Origin: Oscillospiraceae bacterium
GTDB taxonomy: Bacteria; Bacillota; Clostridia; Oscillospirales; Oscillospiraceae
Assembly: GCA_902802565.1 (NCBI GenBank)
Contig: CADCMP010000001.1
Span: 64,711-116,968 of the forward strand
Length of the DNA stretch: 52,258 bases
Direction of reading: 5' to 3'
In this document: positions 33,717-42,971 of the stretch, piece by piece
How positions within the stretch are numbered: the stretch's first letter is position 1
Layout of the letters: every line of letters begins with the position of its first letter
Translations under genes and position numbers: made by a program
The notes under the pieces: model-generated
What the model was told of the DNA's origin: nothing
The model's database searches: none
What the model saw: the letters and a program-made list of their open reading frames with translations, nothing else

Positions 33717-35078
33717 ATGTCTATTGTGGAACCGAGAACACTGTCCGGATTCATGGAACTTCTTCCGCCGGATCAGATCAAGATGGAACGGCTCATGGAA
33801 GTACTGCGCCGTACCTATTCCGTCTATGGTTTTACCCCGCTGGATACGCCGGTGATCGAATCCTCCGAGGTGCTGCTGGCCAAGGGCGGCGGCGAGACGG
33901 AAAAACAGGTCTACCGTTTTCAGAAGGGAGACAGCGATCTGTCTCTGCGTTTTGATCTGACGGTGCCTCTGGCCAAATACGTGGCGCTGCACTACAACGA
34001 CCTGACCTTCCCCTTCCGCCGGTATCAGATCGGCAAGGTCTACCGGGGAGAGCGGGCACAGCGCGGACGGTTCCGCGAGTTCTATCAGGCGGACATCGAT
34101 GTCATCGGCGACGGCAAGCTGGACATCGTCAATGAAGCGGAGATCCCCGCCATCATCTACCGTACCTTTACGGAGCTGGGGCTGAAGAACTTCAAGATCC
34201 ACATCAACAACCGCAAGCTGCTCAACGGCTTTTATGATATGAACGGCATGCTGTCCCGGGCATCCCTGATCATGCGCACCGTGGACAAGCTGGACAAGAT
34301 CGGACCGGAGAAGGTCCGGGAGATCCTCATGAGTCCGGAAGTGGGCATGTATGCCCAGAAGGCGGATTCCGTGCTGGAGTTCACCGCCGTCAAGGGCGAC
34401 AACGAGGACGTGTTCCGGTATCTGGAACAGATGCGGGGCATGGATGCCCAGTACGACGAGGGCCTGGACGAGCTTCATACCATCGTGCAGTGTCTGGAGG
34501 ACCTGGGCGTGCCCCAGGAGAACTACACCATCGACCTGTCCATCGCCCGCGGTCTGGACTACTACACCGGGACGGTGTATGAGACCATCATCACCAGCCA
34601 CCCGGAGATCGGCTCCGTGTGTTCCGGCGGGCGGTACGACAATCTGGCGGAGTACTACACCAACAAGACCCTCCCCGGCGTGGGCATCTCCATCGGTCTG
34701 ACCCGACTGTTCTATGTGCTCAATGAGCAGAACATGCTCTCCGATACCATCATCACGTCTCCCTGCGACGTGCTGGTGATCCCCATGATGGAAGACCGCA
34801 GTTTTGCCATGACGGCGGCTGCCCGGTTCCGTCAGAGCGATATCCGCACCCAGTTCTATGCCGAGCAGAAGAAGTTCAAGGCGAAGATGAGCTATGCGGA
34901 CAAACTGAAGGTGCCCTTTGCCGTGATCCTCGGCGAGGACGAGGCGGAATCCAACGTCTACAGCGTCAAGAACATGCGCACCGGTGAGCAGGTGAAACTG
35001 GCTCCCGAAGAGGCGGTGGCCTATGTGCAGCAGGAACTTGAGAAGATGAACCAGGGCAGACTGATCCTGGATGACTGA
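33717..35078 (+). CDS. hisS: Histidyl-tRNA synthetase
   Basis: This 453-residue class II synthetase has motif 2 (FRRYQIGKVYRGERAQRGRFRE) and the His-binding segment IARGLDYYTGTVYE. The motif 3 region is GVGISIGLTRLF, followed by a C-terminal anticodon-binding domain (about 355-453). It charges tRNA-His. GAAAGGA precedes ATG 33717. A strong terminator stands just upstream, and no convincing promoter separates them. Expression may depend on read-through or on the preceding promoter. No T-box was recognised. aspS follows after 28 bases. Confidence 0.96.
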   Translation: MSIVEPRTLSGFMELLPPDQIKMERLMEVLRRTYSVYGFTPLDTPVIESSEVLLAKGGGETEKQVYRFQKGDSDLSLRFDLTVPLAKYVALHYNDLTFPFRRYQIGKVYRGERAQRGRFREFYQADIDVIGDGKLDIVNEAEIPAIIYRTFTELGLKNFKIHINNRKLLNGFYDMNGMLSRASLIMRTVDKLDKIGPEKVREILMSPEVGMYAQKADSVLEFTAVKGDNEDVFRYLEQMRGMDAQYDEGLDELHTIVQCLEDLGVPQENYTIDLSIARGLDYYTGTVYETIITSHPEIGSVCSGGRYDNLAEYYTNKTLPGVGISIGLTRLFYVLNEQNMLSDTIITSPCDVLVIPMMEDRSFAMTAAARFRQSDIRTQFYAEQKKFKAKMSYADKLKVPFAVILGEDEAESNVYSVKNMRTGEQVKLAPEEAVAYVQQELEKMNQGRLILDD

Positions 35079-35106
35079 GAGAAAACCATAAAGGAAGGAA
35101 AAGACT

Positions 35107-36897
35107 ATGTTCCAGTCCAGAACCCATAACTGCGGCGAGCTCCGCATGGATAATATCGGCCAGACCGTCACCATCGCAGGATGGATGGAGAATATGCGGG
35201 AAGTCGGCCAGAACTTCGCATTTGTCATCGTCCGTGATTTCTACGGCACCACCCAGGTCGTGGTGGATACGGAAGAGATGTTCCGGACCTTCAAGGAGAT
35301 CAACAAGGAATCCACCGTTCAGGTCACCGGCACCGTGCGGGAACGGGACAGCAAGAACCCGAAGATCCCCACCGGTGACATCGAGATCGTTCCCACGGAA
35401 GTCCGGGTCCTGGGCAAATGCCGCTACAACGAGCTGCCCTTTGAAGTGAACCGCTCCCGTGAGGCGGACGAGACCGCCCGACTGAAATACCGCTATCTGG
35501 ATCTGAGAAATCCGGAAGTGAAGGACAACATCGTCCTGCGGTGCAATGTGGTGGCGGCACTGCGCCAGGCCATGACCGAGCACGGGTTCCTTGAGATCAC
35601 CACGCCCATCCTCACCGCTTCCTCTCCGGAAGGGGCGAGAGACTATCTGGTGCCCGCCCGCAAGCATCCGGGACAGTTCTACGCACTGCCTCAGGCACCC
35701 CAGCAGTTCAAGCAGCTGCTGATGGTCTCCGGCATCGACCGCTATTTCCAGATCGCACCCTGCTTCCGGGATGAGGACGCCCGCGGCGACCGTTCTCCCG
35801 GCGAGTTCTATCAACTGGACATGGAGATGGCCTTTGCCACTCAGGAGGACGTCTTCACCGTTCTGGAAGACGTGCTGCCTCCCATCTTTGCCAAATACGG
35901 AAAATACGACACTGCCTCCGAAGCGCCCTTCCTGCGCATCCCGTACCTGGAGGCACTGGAGAAATACGGTACCGACAAACCGGATCTGCGAATCGATCTG
36001 ATCTGTCAGGATATCACCGCACACTGCCAGGGCACCGAGTTCCCGCCCTTCAACGAGGAAGGCGCGGAGGTCAAGGCCGTGGTGGTCTCCGGAAGCAAGC
36101 TCACCCGGAAACAGATCGACGCGCTGTGCGCCGATACGGAAGTACAGTCCGGGAAGAAGCCCTACTGGTTCCGCATGGATGAGAACGGCGAGCTGGTAGG
36201 CGGCGTGGCCAAATTCTTTGCCGACCGCAAGGACACCATCACGGATGCCCTCGGTCTGCAGCCGGACTGCCTCGTGGGCATCGCTGTGGGACCCCGCGGA
36301 CAGGCCCAGAAGACCATCGGCGTCATGCGCAACAAACTGGGCGCCGCCGTGGAAGGCCACATGAAGAAGGAACAGTATTCCTTCTGCTGGATCGTGGACT
36401 TCCCCATGTACGAGATCGGGGAGGAGTCCGGTGAACTGGAGTTCTGCCACAACCCGTTCTCCATGCCCAACGGCGGGCTGGAGACCCTGCTGAAGGCCGA
36501 GAGGGGCGAGATCGATCCTCTGGCCATCACCGCCGACCAGTACGATCTGGTGTGCAACGGCGTGGAGCTGTCCTCCGGTGCCGTGCGAAATCATGATCCG
36601 GAGATCATGGTCAAGGCCTTTGAGATGGTCCGTCTCGGGGAAGAGGACGTAAAACAGAGATTCCCCGCCATGTACAATGCCTTCTGCTACGGTGCACCTC
36701 CCCACGCGGGCATCGCACCGGGAGTGGACCGCATGGTCATGCTTCTGGCAGGCGAGGACTCCATCCGTGAAGTCATCCCGTTCCCCATGAACAAGAACGC
36801 ACAGGACATCATGATGGGGGCTCCCGGCACGGTGGATCCGAAACAGCTGGAAGAGCTGCACATCGCCGTCACCGCCGTCGAGGAAGCAGAAGAATAA
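35107..36897 (+). CDS. aspS: Aspartyl-tRNA synthetase, bacterial type
   Basis: This 596-residue class II synthetase has an N-terminal OB fold (GQTVTIAGWMENMREVGQ), the catalytic domain (GARDYLVPAR, QAPQQFKQLLMVSGIDRYFQ) and the bacterial GAD insertion in the middle. Motif 3 is GIAPGVDRMVMLLAGE. It charges tRNA-Asp, possibly also tRNA-Asn if non-discriminating; sequence alone does not settle this. It is third-order coupled with hisS and thiI in a tight run. Confidence 0.97.
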   Translation: MFQSRTHNCGELRMDNIGQTVTIAGWMENMREVGQNFAFVIVRDFYGTTQVVVDTEEMFRTFKEINKESTVQVTGTVRERDSKNPKIPTGDIEIVPTEVRVLGKCRYNELPFEVNRSREADETARLKYRYLDLRNPEVKDNIVLRCNVVAALRQAMTEHGFLEITTPILTASSPEGARDYLVPARKHPGQFYALPQAPQQFKQLLMVSGIDRYFQIAPCFRDEDARGDRSPGEFYQLDMEMAFATQEDVFTVLEDVLPPIFAKYGKYDTASEAPFLRIPYLEALEKYGTDKPDLRIDLICQDITAHCQGTEFPPFNEEGAEVKAVVVSGSKLTRKQIDALCADTEVQSGKKPYWFRMDENGELVGGVAKFFADRKDTITDALGLQPDCLVGIAVGPRGQAQKTIGVMRNKLGAAVEGHMKKEQYSFCWIVDFPMYEIGEESGELEFCHNPFSMPNGGLETLLKAERGEIDPLAITADQYDLVCNGVELSSGAVRNHDPEIMVKAFEMVRLGEEDVKQRFPAMYNAFCYGAPPHAGIAPGVDRMVMLLAGEDSIREVIPFPMNKNAQDIMMGAPGTVDPKQLEELHIAVTAVEEAEE

Positions 36898-36913
36898 GTA
36901 ACAGGAGAACGAA

Positions 36914-38086
36914 ATGACCGATTACATCCTGCTGAAACAGGGAGAACTGGTGCTCAAGGGACTCAACAAGCACCGCTTCGAACAGCAGCTGTTAAAGAAT
37001 ATCCGATACCGCCTGAAACCCATCGGGCAGTGCAAGGTGTACGCACGGCAGTCCATCGTCTACGTGGAACCCATGGACGATGAGACGGATATGGATGAGG
37101 TGTTCGAGGCCCTGCAGACGGTCTTCGGCATCAAGACCATGACCCGTGCCGCCGCCTGCGAGAAGGACAAGGACGCCATCGTGGCCCTTGCCAAAGAGTA
37201 TCTGGCGGAGGAGTTCCGCCGTGCAGCCAGCTTCAAGGTGGAGAGCAAGCGGGGAGACAAGAATTTCCCCTTAAGCTCCATCCAGCTGAGCCAGTACGTC
37301 GGCGGGGAGCTGGCGGATGCCTTCCCCGAATGCAGAGTGGATGTCCACAACCCGGAACTGACGGTGCATGTGGAGATCCGGGAGGACGCCGCCTTCGTGC
37401 ACGGCCCCTCGGTGCTGGGCGCCGGCGGTATGCCGCTGTCTTCCAACGGCACCGCCATCTCCATGCTCTCCGGCGGCATCGACTCTCCCGTGTCCACGTA
37501 TATGATCGCCAAGCGGGGAGTCCGGCTCATTCCCGTCCACTTCTTCTCCTATCCGTACACCTCGGAACTGGCGAAACAGAAAGTGGTGGAGCTGGCACAG
37601 ATCCTGACTCCCTACTGTGGCAGCATGAGCATCCTGGTGGTGCCCTTTACCCACATACAGGAAGAGATCCAGATGAAATGTCCGGAGAAGTACTTTACGC
37701 TGATCATGCGGCGTTTCATGATGCGCATCTCCGTGGCGCTGGCAAAGAAATACGACTGCAAGGCAGTCGTCACCGGAGAGAATCTGGGTCAGGTGGCTTC
37801 CCAGACCATGGAGGCCATGGCCTGTTCCCAGGCCGTGAGCGATCTGCCGGTGATCCAGCCCCTCATCGGAATGGATAAGAGCGATATCATCGACATCGCC
37901 CGGAAGATCGGCACCTTTGAGACTTCCATCCTGCCTTACGAGGACTGCTGCACCGTATTCACACCGCGGCATCCCGAGACCCACCCCATCGTGGAAAAGG
38001 TGGCGGAAGCGGAATCGGTGATGGACATCGACGGTCTGGTGGAGGAAGCTCTGGCAGGCATTGAAAGGATCCGGGTGCAGGCATGA
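36914..38086 (+). CDS. thiI: tRNA 4-thiouridine synthetase ThiI
   Basis: The protein has 390 residues: an N-terminal ferredoxin-like plus THUMP RNA-binding region (about 1-165), then the PP-loop domain with SGGIDSPVSTYMI (about residue 187) and a CC pair in EDCCTVFTP. It adenylates U8 of tRNA for sulfur insertion and may also serve thiamine thiazole synthesis. It lacks the C-terminal rhodanese domain, as is usual in Bacillota where a cysteine desulfurase partner supplies sulfur. ACAGGAGAA precedes ATG 36914. The stop overlaps cinA. Confidence 0.95.
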   Translation: MTDYILLKQGELVLKGLNKHRFEQQLLKNIRYRLKPIGQCKVYARQSIVYVEPMDDETDMDEVFEALQTVFGIKTMTRAAACEKDKDAIVALAKEYLAEEFRRAASFKVESKRGDKNFPLSSIQLSQYVGGELADAFPECRVDVHNPELTVHVEIREDAAFVHGPSVLGAGGMPLSSNGTAISMLSGGIDSPVSTYMIAKRGVRLIPVHFFSYPYTSELAKQKVVELAQILTPYCGSMSILVVPFTHIQEEIQMKCPEKYFTLIMRRFMMRISVALAKKYDCKAVVTGENLGQVASQTMEAMACSQAVSDLPVIQPLIGMDKSDIIDIARKIGTFETSILPYEDCCTVFTPRHPETHPIVEKVAEAESVMDIDGLVEEALAGIERIRVQA

Positions 38087-39366
38087 GAAAGGAATATACC
38101 GCGGAGATCATCTCCATCGGAACGGAACTGCTCCTGGGACAGATCACCAACACCGACGCCCGGGACATTGCCCAGCGGCTGGCCCGCATCGGCATCAACG
38201 TGCTGTATACCACGGAAGTGGGGGACAACCCGGAGCGGCTGGCCCGATGCATCGAGATCGCCAAGGAGCGGGTGGATATCATCATCACCACCGCAGGCCT
38301 CGGCCCCACGGTGGACGATCTGACGAAGGTGCTGCTGGCCCGATCCTTCGGACTGGAACTGGTGATGGACGAGAAGGAGAAACAGGGCCTTTACGACTAC
38401 ATCACCAACGAAGGATACAGCGAGGAGATGAGCCGGAACAACCTGCAGCAGGCCATGCTGCCGGAAGGATGCACCGTGTTTCACAACTACTGGGGCACCG
38501 CCCCGGGATGCGCCTTTCAGAAGGACGGAAAGGTCGTGCTCATGTTTCCGGGGCCACCCAAGGAATGCATCCCCATGTTTGACCGGTACGGGATCCCGTA
38601 CCTGAAGCAGTTTTCCGATGAGGAGATCTTCTCCCATGAGATCCGGGTCTTCGGCACCAGCGAGAGCGCCATGGATTTCATGCTGCGGGACCTCATGAAG
38701 GACCTCACCAATCCCTCCATGGCACCCTATGCCAAGGAGGCGGACTGTTTCCTCCGCGTCACGGCAAAGGCCCGCAGCGAGGAGGAAGCGGAGGCCATGA
38801 TGAAACCCGTCATCGAGAAGGCGGTGGAGATCCTGGGAGACAACGTCTACGGTTTTGACATCTCCTGTGTGGAGGAACGGGTGTTCCAGCTGATGAGCCA
38901 GCAGAAGAAGACCTTCGCCACCGCGGAGAGCTGCACCGGAGGCGACATCGCCCGGCGGTTCACCGATATGTCCGGCGCCTCCGAATTCTATGTGGGCGGC
39001 GCGGTGACCTACACCGATGATGTGAAGGCAAAAGTGCTGGGCATCGATCCGGAACTGATCCGGGAACACACCGCCGTCAGTGAGCCGGTGGCACGTGCCA
39101 TGGCGGAGAACATCCGCCGGATCACCGGCGCCGATTACGCCGTGAGCACCACGGGACTTGCCGGTCCCGACGGAGACGGCATCCATGAAGTGGGCACCGT
39201 GTTCTGCGGACTGGCCATGGAGGGAAAGACGGAAGTCATCGAACTGCATCTGGGGGCCAACCGCACCCGGGACTACATCCGGCGCTGCGCCGGAAACTTC
39301 TGTTTTGACATGCTCCGCCGTGCCATGACCGGACTTCCCATGATGAACATCACGGAACCGAACTGA
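38083..39366 (+). CDS. cinA: CinA-family protein (competence/damage-inducible; NMN amidohydrolase domain)
   Basis: This 427-residue protein has two domains. The N-terminal MoaB/MogA-like domain begins AEIISIGTELLLGQITNTDA and includes TTAGLGPTVDDLTK. The C-terminal CinA domain has TAESCTGGDIARRFTD and STTGLAGPDGDG, linked to NMN deamidase activity in family members. The ATG overlaps the thiI stop in ATGA. It is the last gene before a strong terminator. In many Bacillota cinA lies by recA; here it is with tRNA genes. Confidence 0.94.
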   Translation: MRKEYTAEIISIGTELLLGQITNTDARDIAQRLARIGINVLYTTEVGDNPERLARCIEIAKERVDIIITTAGLGPTVDDLTKVLLARSFGLELVMDEKEKQGLYDYITNEGYSEEMSRNNLQQAMLPEGCTVFHNYWGTAPGCAFQKDGKVVLMFPGPPKECIPMFDRYGIPYLKQFSDEEIFSHEIRVFGTSESAMDFMLRDLMKDLTNPSMAPYAKEADCFLRVTAKARSEEEAEAMMKPVIEKAVEILGDNVYGFDISCVEERVFQLMSQQKKTFATAESCTGGDIARRFTDMSGASEFYVGGAVTYTDDVKAKVLGIDPELIREHTAVSEPVARAMAENIRRITGADYAVSTTGLAGPDGDGIHEVGTVFCGLAMEGKTEVIELHLGANRTRDYIRRCAGNFCFDMLRRAMTGLPMMNITEPN

Positions 39367-39373
39367 AAACAGA

Positions 39374-39407
39374 AAAAATCCGTATCCCGTTGAGGATACG
39401 GATTTTT
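39374..39407. terminator. Bidirectional intrinsic terminator, cinA / lepA
   Basis: A perfect 14-bp stem (AAAAATCCGTATCC / GGATACGGATTTTT) with a six-base loop lies between convergent genes. Confidence 0.96.
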
Positions 39408-39408
39408 A

Positions 39409-41217
39409 TTATTCTTCGTCCAGCTTGAGGACGGCGAGGAACGCTTCCGTGGGGATCTGCACGGTCCCCAGCTGGCGCATCTTCTTCTTGCCTTCCTTCT
39501 GCTTCTCCAGCAGCTTCTTCTTTCGGGTGATATCGCCGCCGTAGCATTTGGCCAGAACGTCCTTGCGCAGGGCCTTGACGGTCTCACGGGCGATGATCCG
39601 GCCGCCGATGGCTGCCTGGATGGGCACTTCAAAGAGCTGGCGGGGGATGTTCTCCTTGAGCTTCTCGCACAGCTTGCGGGCGCGGCCGTAGGCCTTGTCC
39701 CGGTGGGCGATGAAGCTGAGGGCATCCACCTGATCGCCGTTTAACAGCACATCCACCTTCACCAGATCCGAGGGCCGGTAATCGGAGAACTCGTAGTCCA
39801 GGGAGGCGTAGCCCTTGGTGCGGGCCTTCAGCACATCGAAGAAGTCATAGACGATCTCGTTGAGGGGCATGTCGTAATGCATCTCCACGAGATGGGTGTC
39901 CAGATACTGCATGTCCCGGTACTCGCCGCGGCGGTCCTGACACAGGGGCATGATGTTGCCCACATAGTCCTGAGGCGTGATGATGGAGACCTTCACGTAA
40001 GGCTCATGAGCCTCCTCGATGGAGCCGGGATCCGGATAGTTGTGGGGGTTGTCCACGGACACCATGGTTCCGTCCGACAGATAGACCTGATAGATGACGG
40101 AGGGCAGGGTGGTGATGAGATCCAGATCGAACTCCCGTTCCAGACGCTCCTGGATGACCTCCATGTGGAGCATCCCCAGAAAGCCGCAGCGGAAGCCGAA
40201 GCCCAGGGCTGCGGAACTCTCCGGCTCATAGGACAGGGAAGCATCGTTGAGTTTCAGCTTGTCCAGCGCATCCCGCAGATCCGGATACTTGGATCCGTCT
40301 ACGGTGTAGATGCCGCAGTAGACCATGCTGCGTGCCGGACGGTAGCCGGGAAGGGCCTCCTTTGTGGGATTGGCCGCCTCCGTTACGGTGTCGCCCACGC
40401 TGGTGTCGGCCACGTTCTTGATGCTGGCGGTGAAGTATCCCACTTCGCCGGCGGTCAGCTCCGGTGCCGGTTCCAGACCGATGGGACGGAGATGTCCCAC
40501 TTCCAGTACTTCATATTCCGCCCCGGTCTGCATCATCCGGACCCGGGATCCCTTGCGGATGGATCCGTCAAAGATGCGCATGAAGACGATGACGCCCCGG
40601 TAGTTGTCATACTGACTGTCGAAGATCAGTGCTTTCAGCGGCGCGGAAGGATCGCCCGAGGGGGGCGGGACCTGCCGGACGATGGCATCCAGCACGTCAT
40701 CGATGTTCAGTCCCACCTTGGCGGAGATCTCCGGAGAATCCAGGGCGGGGATGCCGATGATGTCCTCAATCTCCTGCTTGACCCGGGAGGGGTCGGCGGC
40801 GGGAAGATCGATCTTGTTGATGACGGGAACGATCTCCAGGTCCGCGTCCAGCGCCAGATAGGTGTTGGACAGGGTCTGGGCCTCCACGCCCTGGGAGGCG
40901 TCCACGATGAGCAGGGCGCCTTCGCAGGCGGTAAGGGAGCGGGAGACCTCATAGTTGAAGTCCACGTGGCCCGGCGTGTCGATGAGGTTGAGTTCATACA
41001 CCTCTCCCGAGGGATCGGTATAGCTCAGACCCACGGCACGGGCCTTGATGGTGATGCCCCGTTCCTTTTCCAGATCCATGTTGTCCAGGATCTGGTCCTC
41101 CATGATGCGCTCCTCCACGGCGCCGCATTTTTCAATGAGACGGTCGGAGAGAGTGGACTTGCCGTGATCGATATGGGCGATGATGGAAAAATTGCGGATA
41201 TGGCTCTGATCTTTCAT
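39409..41217 (-). CDS. lepA: Elongation factor 4 (LepA), ribosome back-translocating GTPase
   Basis: This 602-residue translational GTPase has G1 [10 protein letters not shown]2 ERGITI, G3 DTPGHVD and G4 NKID. The LepA-specific C-terminal domain ends in [25 protein letters not shown]. It acts on stalled or mistranslocated ribosomes. Its ATG overlaps the stop of the upstream XRE gene in ATGA, a less common partner for lepA, so lepA expression depends on the XRE promoter. Confidence 0.98.
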   Translation of the reverse strand: MKDQSHIRNFSIIAHIDHGKSTLSDRLIEKCGAVEERIMEDQILDNMDLEKERGITIKARAVGLSYTDPSGEVYELNLIDTPGHVDFNYEVSRSLTACEGALLIVDASQGVEAQTLSNTYLALDADLEIVPVINKIDLPAADPSRVKQEIEDIIGIPALDSPEISAKVGLNIDDVLDAIVRQVPPPSGDPSAPLKALIFDSQYDNYRGVIVFMRIFDGSIRKGSRVRMMQTGAEYEVLEVGHLRPIGLEPAPELTAGEVGYFTASIKNVADTSVGDTVTEAANPTKEALPGYRPARSMVYCGIYTVDGSKYPDLRDALDKLKLNDASLSYEPESSAALGFGFRCGFLGMLHMEVIQERLEREFDLDLITTLPSVIYQVYLSDGTMVSVDNPHNYPDPGSIEEAHEPYVKVSIITPQDYVGNIMPLCQDRRGEYRDMQYLDTHLVEMHYDMPLNEIVYDFFDVLKARTKGYASLDYEFSDYRPSDLVKVDVLLNGDQVDALSFIAHRDKAYGRARKLCEKLKENIPRQLFEVPIQAAIGGRIIARETVKALRKDVLAKCYGGDITRKKKLLEKQKEGKKKMRQLGTVQIPTEAFLAVLKLDEE

Positions 41218-41531
41218 TCAATCTCCTCCAGCTTCTTTTCCGCTTCACTCGCCAGCTGCTTCAGCTGCTTGAGGAAAGAGCGGGCGGCGTCTGCCGAGGC
41301 ACCCTCCAGACGGGTGTTGTTGCTGCGGCAGAGAAGATAATCCGCCGAGACATTGTAATAATCGCAGACGCGGCAGACGAAGTTCAGCCCCGGTTCCCGG
41401 GCGCCGTTTTCATAATGGCTGAGAAGAGCCTGACTGATCTTAAGATCATTTGCCACTTGTCTCTGGCTCAGGCCGCTGGTGCGGCGAAGCTCCGCCAGAG
41501 TGGAAGCAAATGTGCGTTTCAATGAATTCAC
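41214..41531 (-). CDS. Small XRE-family transcriptional regulator
   Basis: The protein has 105 residues: an XRE helix-turn-helix at about 12-66 ([20 protein letters not shown], then [17 protein letters not shown]) and a C-terminal charged helix rich in Lys and Glu, perhaps for dimerisation. GAGGTG precedes ATG 41531. It is transcribed with lepA, which overlaps it by four bases. It probably autoregulates and so may also set lepA levels (inference). Confidence 0.9.
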   Translation of the reverse strand: MNSLKRTFASTLAELRRTSGLSQRQVANDLKISQALLSHYENGAREPGLNFVCRVCDYYNVSADYLLCRSNNTRLEGASADAARSFLKQLKQLASEAEKKLEEIE

Positions 41532-41553
41532 CTCACAGTGATAACTATCTGTA

Positions 41554-41583
41554 ATTATACTGACAGCCCGTCGCCTTTGTAAA
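41554..41583 (-). promoter_or_regulatory. Promoter of the XRE-lepA operon
   Basis: On the minus strand, TTTACA (41578-41583) and TATAAT (41554-41559) have an 18-base spacer. CTGT/ACAG half-sites flank the -10 and could form an operator. Nothing coding is seen in the 289-base gap up to pta; the rest is A-rich leader and the pta promoter. Confidence 0.75.
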
Positions 41584-41696
41584 GTTGGGAATTTGCGAAA
41601 AAAAGAAGGCGAAAAACGGGCAAAATTCTACACTCCCGATGGAGCATTCCCTTCGGGAAAAAACAACGGCAAAGAGGTGAAAACTGGGAAAACCCA

Positions 41697-41725
41697 TTGA
41701 AATCATGACAGCCGGGTGTTAAAGT
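41697..41725 (+). promoter_or_regulatory. Probable promoter of pta
   Basis: TTGAAA (41697-41702) and TAAAGT (41720-41725) have a 17-base spacer, about 95 bases before the ATG. Confidence 0.6.
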
Positions 41726-41820
41726 AGATAGACAGAAATAATGATCCCGATGCCGGGCAGAATCACCGACATTGACACCGGGATCCAATGAAAAGAATCT
41801 AAGATCGGAGGAGCATTTCC

Positions 41821-42822
41821 ATGTTCGAGAATCTGGTAGAAGTATTGAAACAGAATCCACGCAAGATCGTGTACACCGAGGGCACCGACCCCCGTATCCT
41901 GGAAGCAGCTGCACGGCTGAAGGCCGACGGCTTCCTGACCCCCATCCTGGTGGGCAATGTGGAAGCAGTGCAGAAGGCTGCCGCCGACGGCGGATTTGAT
42001 ATCGACGGCCTGGAGATCATCGATCCCGAGACCTATGAGGGATTTGATGAGATGGTCGCCAAGATGGTGGAACTGCGCAAGGGCAAGATGACCGAGGAAG
42101 AGTGCAGAGCCGCTCTGGCCAAGAGCAACTACTTCGGCACCATGCTGGTGAAGATGGGCAAAGCCGACTCCCTGCTGGGCGGCGCCACCTACTCCACCGC
42201 GGACACCGTTCGTCCCGCACTGCAGCTGATCAAGACAAAACCCGGCGCCAGCCTCGTCAGCTCCTGCTTCATCCTCTCCCGCGGAGATGAGATGATCGCC
42301 ATGGGCGACTGCGCCATCAACATCAGCTATGAAGACACTCTGGACAAAGCCACCGGCGAAGTGAAGCAGACTGCCGCAGACAAGCTGGCGGAAGTCGGCC
42401 GCGAGACCGCACTGACCGCACAGAAATTCGGCATCGACCCGAAAGTGGCATTCCTCAGCTACTCCACCAAAGGCTCCGGCAAGGGCCCCGGACCGGATCT
42501 GGCCCGCAACGCCTGTGCCAAATGCAAGGAGATGCTTCCCGACATCCCCGTGGACGGCGAGATGCAGTTCGACGCTGCCGTCTCTCCGGAAGTGGGCCAG
42601 CTGAAGTTCCCGGGGTCCCCGGTGGCCGGCTACGCCAACACCTTCATCTTCCCGGAGATCCAGTCCGGCAACATCGGCTATAAGATCGCTCAGCGTCTCG
42701 GCGGCTTTGCCGCATACGGCCCCATCCTGCAGGGCCTGAACGCACCCATCAACGATCTGTCCCGCGGCTGCAACGCCGAGGAAGTCTACACCATGTCCAT
42801 CATCACTGCCGCCATGGCATAA
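41821..42822 (+). CDS. pta: Phosphate acetyltransferase
   Basis: This 333-residue enzyme converts acetyl-CoA and phosphate to acetyl phosphate, the step before ATP-yielding acetate formation in fermenters. Family segments are KIVYTEGTDPRILEAAARL, SLLGGATYSTADTVRPALQ, the FLSYSTKGSGKGP block and FPEIQSGNIGYKIAQRLGG. It is the short form without the N-terminal regulatory domains of E. coli Pta. GGAGGA precedes the ATG. ackA is not adjacent, and the gene is monocistronic between its promoter and terminator. Confidence 0.96.
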   Translation: MFENLVEVLKQNPRKIVYTEGTDPRILEAAARLKADGFLTPILVGNVEAVQKAAADGGFDIDGLEIIDPETYEGFDEMVAKMVELRKGKMTEEECRAALAKSNYFGTMLVKMGKADSLLGGATYSTADTVRPALQLIKTKPGASLVSSCFILSRGDEMIAMGDCAINISYEDTLDKATGEVKQTAADKLAEVGRETALTAQKFGIDPKVAFLSYSTKGSGKGPGPDLARNACAKCKEMLPDIPVDGEMQFDAAVSPEVGQLKFPGSPVAGYANTFIFPEIQSGNIGYKIAQRLGGFAAYGPILQGLNAPINDLSRGCNAEEVYTMSIITAAMA

Positions 42823-42850
42823 GGGACAGCAGGAAAACATCCGCAAACCG

Positions 42851-42885
42851 AAAAACACCGCTTCCGTCCGGGAGCGGTGTTTTTT
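42851..42885 (+). terminator. Intrinsic terminator after pta
   Basis: A 12-bp stem (AAAAACACCGCT / AGCGGTGTTTTT) extends with short inner pairs and is followed by a T tract. Confidence 0.93.
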
Positions 42886-42901
42886 CGCCATGTGACAGAA
42901 A

Positions 42902-42924
42902 CGGCCGGGAATGGATCCCGGCCG
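42902..42924 (-). terminator. Hairpin, possible terminator of the htrA-like gene
   Basis: A perfect 9-bp stem (CGGCCGGGA/TCCCGGCCG) with a five-base loop lies about 50 bases after the htrA stop. The T tract on the minus strand is short, so function is uncertain. Confidence 0.5.
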
Positions 42925-42971
42925 CTTCCTTAAGAAGTGAACGCGTATTTACGCAAAGTTATCTTGTTTTC

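Noticed and set aside
33634-35106. T-box element upstream of hisS or aspS
   Set aside because: No T-box sequence or specifier loop was found, and the gaps (83 and 28 bases) are too short for one.
34966-36861. Antisense frame of about 631 codons opposite aspS
   Set aside because: Shadow of a GC-rich coding region without ribosome-binding site or recognisable domain.
41640-41665. Hairpin TTCCC-TTC-GGGAA upstream of pta as a terminator
   Set aside because: The stem is five base pairs and is followed by A residues rather than T on the plus strand; no gene end is close.
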